Shown here in pieces: positions 15,868 through 24,390 of a stretch of 26,360 nucleotides of DNA. The notes beneath the pieces were generated by a model, which saw nothing but the letters and a program-made list of their open reading frames with translations, was not told the DNA's origin and did not search any database. Each line of letters begins with the position of its first letter. Positions within the stretch are counted from its first letter, which is position 1. The position numbers and the translations under genes were made by a program. The DNA comes from DATEPR01 sp036503065 (GTDB taxonomy: Bacteria > Actinomycetota > Actinomycetes > Mycobacteriales > Pseudonocardiaceae): the NCBI GenBank assembly GCA_036503065.1, contig DASXXM010000419.1, positions 1-26,360 of the forward strand, written 5' to 3'.

Positions 15868-17576
15868 ACCGCGAACTGCGTTTCGCCACCGAGTCGTTGC
15901 CGCGCAAGCCGTTGGTCGCGCTCGTGCTGTGGTCGATCCCGGAGGCACTGCCCGCGTCGCTGTCCGGCATCGCGGTCGCGCGTGCCGTGGACACCGGTTT
16001 CCTGGCTCATCGCCCCCTGATCGGCCTTGCCTGGTTGGGCGCGCTCGTCGTCGCGGCCGGTTTCGGCGGGATCGGCTCCCGGCAGGTGTATCGGTTGTTG
16101 GGCTTGGTGGTGGAACCGTTCCGGGACGAGTTGGTCCGGCGGGTCGTCGGCGGCGCGCTGCGGCACAGCCTGCGCGGCCGCTCCGACGACGGCGCGCTCG
16201 CGCGGCTCACGCATCAGGTGGAGATCGTCCGGGACACCTATGCCGGGCTCATCGTGGTGCTGCGTGGTTTCGTGGTGACGATCATCGGTGTGGTCATCGG
16301 CCTGCTGTCGATCTCGCCGATCATCGCGCTGCTGATGCTGCCGCCGTTCCTGCTCGGCTTCGGCCTGTTCCTTGGCACGCTCGGCATGGCGTCCAACCGC
16401 TACCGCGCGTCGGTGCGCGCGGACGAGCAGGCCGCCATCGCGGCGGGCGCGGTGCTCGCCGGCATCCGTGACGTGGTGGCCCGCGGCGCCGAGGAGCACG
16501 CACGGCAGATGGTGGCCGTGCCGGTCGCGGCGCAGGCCGCCGCGGAGCGGGCGATCGCCCGGGTCTCCGTGGCGCGCACCTGCTGCTTCGCGGTCGGCGG
16601 CTGGGTGCCGATGATCGTGCTGCTGGTCGCCGGGCCGTGGCTGCACCGCCGTGGTTTCACCGCGGGCGACATCATGGGCGGGCTTACGTATGTCCTCATC
16701 GGACTCCAGCCGATGCTGAACAACCTGATCGCCGCCGTGGGCACCAGCGGCCTGCGGCTCACCGTGACGCTGCGCCGCATTCTCGACGCGAGCGAACTGC
16801 CGGCGGAGCCGGCCCGGCGTGCGGTCCGTGCCACGTCCGGCTACGACCTTGCCGTGCACGGCCTCACCTTCGCCTATGGGCCGCAGGCGGAGCCCGTGCT
16901 ACGCGAGTTGGATCTCACCGTGGCGCAGGGCGAGCACCTGGCCATCGTCGGGCCGAGCGGCATCGGCAAGTCGACACTGGCCGGCCTGCTATGCGGGTTG
17001 CTGCAGCCCGATGCCGGCACGGTCACTCTCGGTGGGGTGCCAACCGCCGACCTCGCCACCGACCGGCTGGCGGCACTCCGGACGCTGATTCCGCAGGAGG
17101 CCTACGTCTTCGGCGCGTCGGTCCGGGACAACCTCAGGTACCTGAACCCGACCGCGGACACCGAAAGGGTGGACCTGGCCGTGCGGGCGGTCGGCGCCGA
17201 CGCGCTGCTGGCCCGGCTCGGCGGCCTTGACGCGGAACTGGTCCCTGCCGAGCTGTCCGCCGGGGAACGGCAGCTCATCGCGCTGGTGCGCGCCTACCTG
17301 TCGCCCGCGCCGATCGTGGTCCTGGACGAGGCGACCTGCCATCTCGACCCGGTCGCCGAGGCCCGTGCCGAGGAGGCGTTCGCCGAACGCGGCGGCACGT
17401 TGATCGTGATCGCGCACCGGGTCAGTTCGGCCCTGCGGGCCCGCCGGGTGCTGGTCCTCGACGGCGTCACCGCGACCGAGGGCGACCACTCCGAACTGCT
17501 CGCGTCGTCGGCCCTCTACCGGGAACTGTTGGGGCACTGGGAAGCGGGCAGCGTTGTCGGCTCCATGATCGTGTGA
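15864..17576 (+). CDS. ABC exporter half-transporter 2
   Basis: A 570-residue membrane-ATPase fusion. About six hydrophobic segments occupy residues 20-300 and the ATPase domain starts near 335. Walker A GPSGIGKS (K369), Q-loop IPQEAYVFG, signature LSAGERQ, Walker B VVLDEA (D488, E489) and H-loop VIAHR are all present, so this subunit has an intact catalytic glutamate. Its signature departs from LSGGQ (LSAGE), as expected for the partner that completes the degenerate site of the other subunit. The GTG at 15864 overlaps the previous TGA (GTGA) and follows GGGAGG (15851-15856) by 7 nt; the longer frame from 15831 lacks this support. Likely cargo is the lanthipeptide made upstream. Confidence 0.94.
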   Translation: MNRELRFATESLPRKPLVALVLWSIPEALPASLSGIAVARAVDTGFLAHRPLIGLAWLGALVVAAGFGGIGSRQVYRLLGLVVEPFRDELVRRVVGGALRHSLRGRSDDGALARLTHQVEIVRDTYAGLIVVLRGFVVTIIGVVIGLLSISPIIALLMLPPFLLGFGLFLGTLGMASNRYRASVRADEQAAIAAGAVLAGIRDVVARGAEEHARQMVAVPVAAQAAAERAIARVSVARTCCFAVGGWVPMIVLLVAGPWLHRRGFTAGDIMGGLTYVLIGLQPMLNNLIAAVGTSGLRLTVTLRRILDASELPAEPARRAVRATSGYDLAVHGLTFAYGPQAEPVLRELDLTVAQGEHLAIVGPSGIGKSTLAGLLCGLLQPDAGTVTLGGVPTADLATDRLAALRTLIPQEAYVFGASVRDNLRYLNPTADTERVDLAVRAVGADALLARLGGLDAELVPAELSAGERQLIALVRAYLSPAPIVVLDEATCHLDPVAEARAEEAFAERGGTLIVIAHRVSSALRARRVLVLDGVTATEGDHSELLASSALYRELLGHWEAGSVVGSMIV

Positions 17577-17585
17577 AAGGGTGCC

Positions 17586-19499
17586 ATGTCCAGCCGGAAA
17601 CATCCGCTCGAACCGCTGTCCGCGGACGAGATCACCGCGACTTCCGCGATCCTGGTGCGGGACAGGAGCGTGGGCAAGTCGGTGCGGTTCCTGAGCGTCG
17701 AACTGCACGAACCGCCGAAGCAGGCCCTGCTCGCCGGGGACACCCCGGACCGTGAGACGTTCGTGGTGCTGCGGGACCGGGCCGAACGGACCACGATCGA
17801 GGCGATCGTCTCGCTCACCAGGGACTCGGTCCGCTCGTGGCGCGTGCTCCCCGGCGTCCAGCCCGGTTACGCGCGCGACGAGTTCGCCGAGGCCGACGAG
17901 GTGGTTCGGGCCGATCCCGCGTTCGTCGACGCGATGCGCCGCCGTGGGGTGACCGACCTTTCCCTGGTGTCCATCGACATGTGGGCACCCGGCAACACCG
18001 GGCCGGCCGATGACCCCGGTCGTCGCCTGATGCGGACGCAGGTCTACGTCCGGTCCGGCAAGTTCGACAACCGGTACGCGCATCCGGTCGAGGGCCTGAT
18101 GGTCCTCGTCGACATCGACGAGATGGTGGTCGTGGACGTCGTCGACCACGGTGTCGTGCCCGTGCCGGCGACCCTGGCCAACTACATCCCGGAACTGGTC
18201 ACCGGGCAGATCGACGGCTACCCGGGCAACGTGCCGGCGTTCGACGAGGCACGCGGCGACCTGCGGCCGCTCGCGATCACCCAGCCGGACGGCCCGAGCT
18301 TCACCGTCGACGGGTACGCCATCGAATGGCAGAAATGGCGCCTGCGGGTCGGTTACTCGCCGCGCGAAGGCCTGCTGCTGCACGAGGTCGGCTATCTGGA
18401 CCAGGGTCGGCTGCGGCCGATCCTGCACCGGGCGTCGATCTCGGAGCTGTACGTGCCCTACGGCGATCCCAACCCGTCGCAGCGGGTCAAGAACGCGTTC
18501 GACATCGGTGAGGGCGGGATCGGGCCGTGGCTCGTGCCCCTCATGCTGAACTGTGACTGCCTCGGCGAGATCCGCTATCTGGACGTGGTGCTGTCCGATG
18601 AGGACGGTGATCCGGTCACCCTGCCCAACGCGATCTGCCTGCACGAGGAGGACTACGGGATCGTCTGGAAACACGTCGACGGCAACCTGGGTCACATGGA
18701 GACGCGCCGCCAGCGACGGCTGGTCGTGTCGTGCTGGGCGACCGCGAACAACTACGACTACGGCTTCTTCTGGTATTTCTACGTCGACGGCACGATCGAG
18801 TTCGAGGCCAAGCTGACCGGCATCGTGTCCACCGGCGCCTTCCCGCCGGACTCCCCGCCTGCTTGCGGCACAACGCTGGCACCCGGCCTGTACGCGCCCA
18901 ACCACCAGCATTTCTTCAACATGCGGCTGGACATGTGCGTGGACGGCGAGCGCAACAGCGTGTACGAGGTCAACTCGGTGGCACTGCCCGCGGGCCAGGA
19001 CAACCCGGACGGCAACGCGTGGCGGGCGGAAAGAACGTTGTTGGCCAACGAAAGTGAGGCACAGCGAACGGTCGACCCGCTGGCCGGCCGCTGCTGGCGG
19101 GTGGTGAACCCGTCCGTCCACAACCGCGTCGGCCAGCCGGTCGGCTACCAGCTGATGCCCGGCGACAACATCCTGCCGCTGGCACAGGAAGGCTCACAGA
19201 ACCATCGGCGGGCCGGCTTCACCTACCGGCACCTGTGGGTCACCGCGTACGACCCGGCGGAACGCTACGCGGCGGGCGACTACCCGAGCCAACGACCGGA
19301 CGACGACGGCCTACCCCGGTACGTCCAGGCCAATCGCCCGCTGGACGACGCCGATGTCGTTGTCTGGTACACGTTCGGCGCCCACCACGTGCCCAGGTTG
19401 GAGGACTGGCCGGTCATGCCGGTGTCCACGGTGGGCTTCCACCTCAAACCGGTCGGCTTCTTCGACGGCAACCCCGCTTTGGATCTGCCAAGACCCTGA
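17586..19499 (+). CDS. Copper/topaquinone primary-amine oxidase
   Basis: A 637-residue copper amine oxidase, the normal length for bacterial members. The topaquinone precursor is Y390 in TANNYDY, the copper ligands are H440 and H442 (HQHFF) and H601 (HHVPRLEDWPVMP), and the catalytic base is D306 in FDIGEGG, so all key residues are present. The family converts R-CH2-NH2 to an aldehyde with release of ammonia and hydrogen peroxide; the cofactor forms by self-processing with copper and oxygen. No signal peptide is visible. The gene starts 9 nt after the ABC stop, with AAGGG (17577-17581) 4 nt ahead, so it is the last gene of the lanthipeptide operon. A tailoring role on the peptide (Lys15 or an N-terminal glycine after Pro12 cleavage) is inferred from position; ordinary amine catabolism is the alternative. 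Confidence 0.95.
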   Translation: MSSRKHPLEPLSADEITATSAILVRDRSVGKSVRFLSVELHEPPKQALLAGDTPDRETFVVLRDRAERTTIEAIVSLTRDSVRSWRVLPGVQPGYARDEFAEADEVVRADPAFVDAMRRRGVTDLSLVSIDMWAPGNTGPADDPGRRLMRTQVYVRSGKFDNRYAHPVEGLMVLVDIDEMVVVDVVDHGVVPVPATLANYIPELVTGQIDGYPGNVPAFDEARGDLRPLAITQPDGPSFTVDGYAIEWQKWRLRVGYSPREGLLLHEVGYLDQGRLRPILHRASISELYVPYGDPNPSQRVKNAFDIGEGGIGPWLVPLMLNCDCLGEIRYLDVVLSDEDGDPVTLPNAICLHEEDYGIVWKHVDGNLGHMETRRQRRLVVSCWATANNYDYGFFWYFYVDGTIEFEAKLTGIVSTGAFPPDSPPACGTTLAPGLYAPNHQHFFNMRLDMCVDGERNSVYEVNSVALPAGQDNPDGNAWRAERTLLANESEAQRTVDPLAGRCWRVVNPSVHNRVGQPVGYQLMPGDNILPLAQEGSQNHRRAGFTYRHLWVTAYDPAERYAAGDYPSQRPDDDGLPRYVQANRPLDDADVVVWYTFGAHHVPRLEDWPVMPVSTVGFHLKPVGFFDGNPALDLPRP

Positions 19500-19534
19500 C
19501 AGTCGGCCGCGAGCGGAGCGAGCCAATGAGCACA

Positions 19535-19564
19535 GTGGCCCCTCCCGTGTTCGGGAGGGGCCAC
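19535..19564. terminator. Bidirectional terminator between convergent genes
   Basis: GTGGCCCCTCCCG (19535-19547) pairs perfectly with 19552-19564 around the loop TGTT, a 13-bp GC-rich stem. It lies 35 nt beyond the amine oxidase stop and 18 nt beyond the end of the oppositely directed HtrA gene. TTATTT follows on the right, giving a modest T-rich tail for rightward transcripts. Confidence 0.85.
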
Positions 19565-19582
19565 CGTTATTTCGAGGGCTTT

Positions 19583-21193
19583 CTAGCCGACCGGGCCCAG
19601 GATCGTGGTCACGGTCGTGGTGTGTGGTGCGCCCGCGGTGTCGGTGTAGGTCACGGTCAGCTTGTCGCCGGGGTGGTGCGTGTCCATCACTTTGGTCAGG
19701 GTGGTGCCCGAGTCGATCGCCTGGCCGTTCACTGCGGTGATCACGTCGCCCACCTGGAGGCCGGCCGCCTCGGCCGGACCGCCCGACACGACGTTGGCGA
19801 TCTGCGCGCCGGACGTCACGCCGGTCGGCGCGCCCTGCTGGCCCTGGCCCACGTCATTCACGCCGACGCCCATGAAGGCCGACGTTCCGATGTGGACGGT
19901 GGACGAACTGGTGCCGGCGATGATCTGGTGCGCCAGGGTGATCGCCTGGTTGATCGGGATGGCGTAGCCCTGGTTGCCGGATGTGGCGCCCGGGTTGGTG
20001 CCCTGGCCCTGGCCGCCGGAACCGCCGCCGCCGCTGAACTGGTAGCCCTGCGATGCCGCGGTGTCCACGCCGATCACCTGGCCCGCGCTGTTCACCAGCG
20101 CGCCGCCGGAGTCGCCGGACTGAATGTTCGCGTTCACCTGGATCAGGCCGGTGAGCTGCTCCGACGAGCCGCTGGAGCCGTCGCTGGCCGTGATGGACTG
20201 GTTCAGCGCGGTCACGGTCCCGGACGCGGCGCTCGGGGTGCCACCCGCGCCGCCCGCGTTCCCGATGCCGACGACCGCGTCGCCGGTCGCGACCTTGGTC
20301 GAATCGCCGAGGGACTCGGTGGTCAGGCCGGACGCGCCCTGGAGTTGGAGCACCGCGATGTCCTGCGTGCGGTCGTAGCCGACCACCGACGCGGTGTAGG
20401 TCTTGCCGTTGCCGATGTCGGTCACCTTGATGCTGGTGGCGCCCTCGACGACGTGGTTGTTGGTCAGGATCTCGCCGTTGGAGGTCAACACGATGCCGGT
20501 GCCGGCCGCTTCCGCGTTGGCGTAGCCGAGCACGGTGTTGACGTCGACAAGGCCGGGGTCGACCTTGGCCGCGATCGCGGACGGATTGATCGACGTGTTG
20601 GAGGTGCCGCCGCCGGGCGTCGTGGGGGCGGTGCCGAAGTTCTGGTTGCCGCCGCCCGTCGCGGTGGTGGTGTTGTCCGTGTTGCCGGACCAGGCGATCC
20701 GACCGATGCCGAGGCCGACCAGCACCGAGAGGCCGACCGCGCCCAGCGCGATGCCCACCGTGCGCAGCGGCCTGCGGCGCGGCTGCTGGTAGGCGGGCGG
20801 CGGGACCCACTGGCCGGTCTGCTGCGCCCAGTTCGGCTGGCCGAACTGCACGGTGGGACCGAATTCACTCGGCTGGCCCTGCGGCTGGTACTGGTACTGG
20901 CCCTGCTGCTGGTGCTCATAGCCGGGCCAGTTGCCGGGGTCGTTGCCGACCGGGCCACCGAGGCCCGGACCGCCCCGAAATTCCTGCTCCCCCGGCTGTC
21001 CGGCGCCTTGGTAGCCGGGTTGGCCGGGCTGGCCGGCGCCCGGGTAGCCGGGTTGGCCGTAGTAGCCGGGGTGTCCTTGGTAGCCAGCGCCGGGGTTTCC
21101 CGGTGTCGCACCGGGCTGGCCCTGGTTGCTCGCCTCGCCCGGCTGACCAGGGTTGTCCTGCCGGCCGGTCCAGCGCGGATCGTGCTCGCTCAT
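19583..21193 (-). CDS. HtrA/PepD-type membrane serine protease with PDZ domain
   Basis: A 536-residue S1C protease. Residues 1-140 form a cytoplasmic tail of Pro-Gly-Gln-Tyr-rich repeats (GQPGYPGAGQPG and similar), followed by RRRP and one membrane helix at about 143-164. A low-complexity linker leads to the trypsin-like domain with H247 (NNHVVEG), D278 (TQDIAVL) and S362 (SGDSGGAL). A PDZ domain fills roughly 440-530. The layout is that of actinobacterial HtrA/PepD proteins, which degrade misfolded proteins outside the membrane and take part in envelope-stress responses. A candidate ECF-sigma promoter precedes it. It converges on the lanthipeptide operon across a shared terminator; nothing ties it to that pathway. 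Confidence 0.94.
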   Translation of the reverse strand: MSEHDPRWTGRQDNPGQPGEASNQGQPGATPGNPGAGYQGHPGYYGQPGYPGAGQPGQPGYQGAGQPGEQEFRGGPGLGGPVGNDPGNWPGYEHQQQGQYQYQPQGQPSEFGPTVQFGQPNWAQQTGQWVPPPAYQQPRRRPLRTVGIALGAVGLSVLVGLGIGRIAWSGNTDNTTTATGGGNQNFGTAPTTPGGGTSNTSINPSAIAAKVDPGLVDVNTVLGYANAEAAGTGIVLTSNGEILTNNHVVEGATSIKVTDIGNGKTYTASVVGYDRTQDIAVLQLQGASGLTTESLGDSTKVATGDAVVGIGNAGGAGGTPSAASGTVTALNQSITASDGSSGSSEQLTGLIQVNANIQSGDSGGALVNSAGQVIGVDTAASQGYQFSGGGGSGGQGQGTNPGATSGNQGYAIPINQAITLAHQIIAGTSSSTVHIGTSAFMGVGVNDVGQGQQGAPTGVTSGAQIANVVSGGPAEAAGLQVGDVITAVNGQAIDSGTTLTKVMDTHHPGDKLTVTYTDTAGAPHTTTVTTILGPVG

Positions 21194-21246
21194 GCCCTGC
21201 TCCCAGAGTGCGGCTTCGTCGTAGAGGTTCTGTCTGCCTCTACCAG

Positions 21247-21272
21247 AACACTCCTGCTACCTGAGAGTTTCC
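21247..21272 (-). promoter_or_regulatory. Candidate ECF-sigma promoter of the HtrA gene
   Basis: On the minus strand GGAAAC (21272-21267) is followed after 17 nt by GTT (21249-21247), close to the GGAAC...GTT pattern of SigE/SigR-type sigma factors that control HtrA-like proteases. Transcription would begin about 50 nt before the start codon. The leader then contains a 7-bp hairpin (GTAGAGG/CCTCTAC, within 21220-21242). The same stretch also resembles the core of a glycine aptamer; see the findings. Confidence 0.4.
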
Positions 21273-21318
21273 TTCACAGGCACCGTGGAGGTCCTGAGGA
21301 ACCGCTATGGGTTCTCGG

Positions 21319-22149
21319 CTACCCGAGGAATATGTCCGTTTGGAGCTGTTCCTCCGCGGCACCGTCGTAGCGGTAGACCGCGAAGTCGGACATACCGGCC
21401 GAACGTAGCACGTCCTCGTCGACCAGGGTCTGGCCGGTGTACTCGGCGGCCGACCGGGTCAGCACGTGGTGTGCCGCGTCGGCCATGATCTCCGGGCGCC
21501 GGGACACGGCCATGGCCACGTCGCCGCCGACGATGTTCTGCACGGCCGCGGTGGCGATCGTGGTCCGCGGCCACAGGCAGTTCGCCGCGATGCCCTGCTC
21601 CCGGTAGTGCTCGGCGACGCCGATGGTCAGCATTGTCATGGCGTACTTGCTCACCGTGTACGGGGCGTGGTCACGCAGCCAGCGCCGGTCGAGGTCCAGC
21701 GGCGGGGACAGCGTCAGCACGTGCGGGTTCGCGGCCGCGCGCAGGTGTGGCAGGGCCAGCGAGGTGAGCAGGAACGTGCCGCGCACGTTGATGTCCAGCA
21801 TCAGGTCGTAGCGCTTGGCCGGCAGGTCGCCGACGCTGGCCAGGTTGATCGCGGACGCGTTGTTCACCACGACGTCGATCCCGCCGAACCGCGCCACGGT
21901 CGCCGCGATCGCGGCCTCGACCTGCTCGTCGTCGCGGATGTCGCCGACGAACGGCAACACCTGGCCGCCCGCTGCCTTGATGTCGGCGGCCGCGGTGTGG
22001 ATCGTGCCGGGCAGCCGGGGGTCCGGTTTGTCGGTCTTGGCGATCAGCGTCACGTTCGCGCCGTCGGCCGCGGCACGGACCGCGATGGCGAGGCCGATGC
22101 CCCGGCTGCCGCCGGACATCACGATCGTCTTACCGGCCAGTGATCCCAC
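21319..22149 (-). CDS. SDR family oxidoreductase, HSDL2-like
   Basis: A 276-residue short-chain dehydrogenase. The nucleotide-binding motif SGGSRGIG is at residues 12-19, NNAS is the family structural motif, and YTVSK supplies the catalytic Tyr and Lys. The stretches AKTDKPDPRLPGTIHTAA and NCLWPRTTIATAAV are typical of HSDL2-like proteins (peroxisomal lipid-linked SDRs in eukaryotes), without the SCP2 domain. Asp37-type positions do not settle NAD versus NADP. I chose the GTG at 22149 because GGAGG (22159-22155) lies 5 nt ahead; the GTG at 22161 would overlap that site. It is the third leftward gene after thiolase and the FadB-like protein, 60 nt behind the latter, and probably shares their lipid metabolism. 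The exact substrate is unknown. Confidence 0.9.
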   Translation of the reverse strand: MGSLAGKTIVMSGGSRGIGLAIAVRAAADGANVTLIAKTDKPDPRLPGTIHTAAADIKAAGGQVLPFVGDIRDDEQVEAAIAATVARFGGIDVVVNNASAINLASVGDLPAKRYDLMLDINVRGTFLLTSLALPHLRAAANPHVLTLSPPLDLDRRWLRDHAPYTVSKYAMTMLTIGVAEHYREQGIAANCLWPRTTIATAAVQNIVGGDVAMAVSRRPEIMADAAHHVLTRSAAEYTGQTLVDEDVLRSAGMSDFAVYRYDGAAEEQLQTDIFLG

Positions 22150-22167
22150 GGGTACCTCCACGACGGG

Positions 22168-22199
22168 TGACGGGTGCGCGGCGCGCCGCGCACCCGTCA
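22168..22199. terminator. Perfect 32-bp palindrome between fadB-like and SDR genes
   Basis: Bases 22168-22199 equal their own reverse complement, so an RNA hairpin of about 14 bp with a 4-nt loop forms on either strand. It begins 11 nt after the FadB-like stop and ends 8 nt before the ribosome site of the SDR gene. No T-run follows on the minus strand. It may be a partial terminator or mRNA-processing structure that lowers SDR expression, or a double-stranded protein site. Confidence 0.7.
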
Positions 22200-22209
22200 G
22201 GGGTTTGCG

Positions 22210-24375
22210 TCAGTACGACTCGCCGGCCGCTGCTTTGTCCACAAGGGACTGTGGCGGGGTGAACCGCGCGCCGTAGCGCTGCGCGAGTTCGTTCGCCCTG
22301 GCCACGAAGCCGGGCAGGCCGCCCGCATACTGGTTCAGGTACTGGACGACACCGCCGGTCCAGGCCGGGAAGCCGATGCCGAAGATGGAGCCGATGTTGG
22401 CGTCCGGGATCGAGCGCAGCACGCCCTCGTCGAAGCACTTGACCGTTTCCAGCGCCTCGGCGAACAGCATCCGCTCCTGGAGATCCTCGAACGGGACGTC
22501 GGCGGGCGCCTTGCCGAAGTATTCGGCAAGACCCGGCCACAGGCCGGTCCGTCTGCCGTCCGCGCCGTACTCATAGAACCCGGCGCCGGTCGAGCGGCCC
22601 TTGCGGTCGAAGTCCAGCACCATCCGGTCCACGACGTCCTCGGCCGGGTGCGCGGCCCACGTGCCGCCCGCCGCCTCGACGCCTGCCTTGGTCTCCTCGC
22701 GGATCCTGCGCGGCAGGGTCAGCGTCAGCTCGTCCATCAGCTGCAACGGCGGTGCCGGGTAGCCAGCCTGGCTGCCGGCCTGTTCGATCGTGGCGGGCGA
22801 CACGCCCTCGCCGACCATCGCGATGGCCTCGTTGAGGAACGTGCCGATGACGCGGCTGGTGAAGAAGCCGCGGCTGTCGTTGACCACGATCGGGGTCTTC
22901 TTGATCTGCTGCGCGATGTCCAGCGCCTTGGCCAGCGTCGCGTCGCTGGTCTTGGCGCCGACCACGATCTCCAGCAGCGGCATCTTGTCCACCGGTGAGA
23001 AGAAGTGCAGCCCGACGAAGTCCGCGGGCCTGCTGACGCCCTCGGCCAGCCCGGTGATCGGCAGGGTCGACGTGTTCGAGCCGAGCACGGCGTCCGGCGC
23101 CACGTGCGGCTCGATCTCGGCGAACACCTTCTTCTTGAGCTCGGGGCTCTCGAACACGGCCTCGATCACCAGGTCGACACCTGCCACGGCCGACGCGTCG
23201 GCGGTGGGCGTGATCCTGGCAAGCAGCGCGTCACCCTTGTCCTGGGTCAGCTTGCCCCGGGACACGGCCTTGGCCACCAGCTTCTCCGAGTAGCCCTTGC
23301 CCTTCGCGGCGGCATCGGCCGACACGTCCTTGAGCACCACGTCCAGTCCGGCCCGCGCGCAGACGTAGGCGATGGCCGCGCCCATCATGCCGGCGCCCAA
23401 CACTGCCACGCGATGGGCCTCGTGCTTGGGGTAGCCGGCCGGGCGGCTGCCGCCGGAGTTGATGTGCTGGAGGTCGAAGAAGAACGCCTTGATCATGTTC
23501 TTGCTGGTCTGGCCGGTGACCAGCTCGACGAAGTACTCGCCCTCGATCTTGATCGCGGTGTCGATGTCGACCAGTGCGCCCTCGATCGCGGCGGCCAGGA
23601 TGTTGCGCGGCGCCGGCATCGGCGCGCCCTTGAGCTGCTTGCGCAGGTTGGCCGGGAAAGCGGGCAGGTTCGCCGCGAACGACGGGTTGGTCGGCGAGCC
23701 GCCGGGGATCTTGTAGCCCTTCGCGTCCCACGGCTGGACGGCCGCCGGGTTGGCCCTGATCCACTCCTTGGCCTTGGCCAGCAGTTCGTCGGGCGTGTCC
23801 ACGACCTCGTCGATCATGCCCAGCGCCAGTGCCTCGCGCGGCTTGTGGCGCCGGCCCTGGAGCAGCACGTTGAGCAGCGCGCTCTGAATACCCAGCAGCC
23901 GTACCGTGCGCACGACGCCGCCACCACCGGGGAGCAGGCCCAGCGTGACCTCGGGCAGGCCGATCTGGCTGCCCTTCGCGTCCAGCGCGATCCGGTGGTG
24001 ACAGGCCAGCGCGATCTCGTAGCCACCGCCGAGCGCGGCACCGTTGATCGCGGCCACCACCGGCCGGCCGAGCGTTTCCAGCCGGCGGAACTGGAACTTC
24101 ATGGCCTCGACGTCCTCGCGGACGCTGCCGGCGTCCTCCGGCTGCGCGGCCAGCAGCAGGTGCAGGTCGCCACCGGCGAAGAAGGTCTTCTTGGCCGACG
24201 TGATCACCACGCCGGCAATGCTGTCCTTTTCGGACACCAGCCGGTCGATCGTGGCCACCAGCGAGCGGGAGAAGGTCTCGTTCATGGTGTTGGCGGACTG
24301 GTCCGGGTCGTCCATGGTCAGTACCACGATGCCGGCGTCGTCCGCGTCCCAGCGGAACATGTTCAGGTCGGTCAT
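22210..24375 (-). CDS. FadB/FadJ-like beta-oxidation alpha subunit
   Basis: A 721-residue multifunctional protein. The crotonase domain (about 1-300) has both catalytic glutamates, E120 (GGGYEIAL) and E142 (PEVTLGLLPGGGG), giving 2-enoyl-CoA hydratase activity. The 3-hydroxyacyl-CoA dehydrogenase part starts near 325 with the Rossmann motif VLGAGMMGAAIA and has its catalytic histidine in GLHFFSPVDKMPLLE. The C-terminal dehydrogenase halves fill the rest. It carries out the hydration and oxidation steps of fatty-acid beta-oxidation, normally in complex with a thiolase beta subunit, and that gene lies directly upstream with a 15-nt gap. GAGGGG serves as ribosome site. The length and domain order are normal for the family. 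Confidence 0.96.
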   Translation of the reverse strand: MTDLNMFRWDADDAGIVVLTMDDPDQSANTMNETFSRSLVATIDRLVSEKDSIAGVVITSAKKTFFAGGDLHLLLAAQPEDAGSVREDVEAMKFQFRRLETLGRPVVAAINGAALGGGYEIALACHHRIALDAKGSQIGLPEVTLGLLPGGGGVVRTVRLLGIQSALLNVLLQGRRHKPREALALGMIDEVVDTPDELLAKAKEWIRANPAAVQPWDAKGYKIPGGSPTNPSFAANLPAFPANLRKQLKGAPMPAPRNILAAAIEGALVDIDTAIKIEGEYFVELVTGQTSKNMIKAFFFDLQHINSGGSRPAGYPKHEAHRVAVLGAGMMGAAIAYVCARAGLDVVLKDVSADAAAKGKGYSEKLVAKAVSRGKLTQDKGDALLARITPTADASAVAGVDLVIEAVFESPELKKKVFAEIEPHVAPDAVLGSNTSTLPITGLAEGVSRPADFVGLHFFSPVDKMPLLEIVVGAKTSDATLAKALDIAQQIKKTPIVVNDSRGFFTSRVIGTFLNEAIAMVGEGVSPATIEQAGSQAGYPAPPLQLMDELTLTLPRRIREETKAGVEAAGGTWAAHPAEDVVDRMVLDFDRKGRSTGAGFYEYGADGRRTGLWPGLAEYFGKAPADVPFEDLQERMLFAEALETVKCFDEGVLRSIPDANIGSIFGIGFPAWTGGVVQYLNQYAGGLPGFVARANELAQRYGARFTPPQSLVDKAAAGESY

Positions 24376-24390
24376 GTCCGTCGTGTCCCC

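Noticed and set aside
19509..19523. GCGAGCGGAGCGAGC, a small internally repeated sequence
   Set aside because: Looks like a dispersed actinobacterial repeat, but I found no second copy in the window.
19235..21370. 711-codon open frame on the plus strand
   Set aside because: Antisense to the HtrA gene and spans its terminator; composition is low-complexity shadow of the Pro-Gly repeats.
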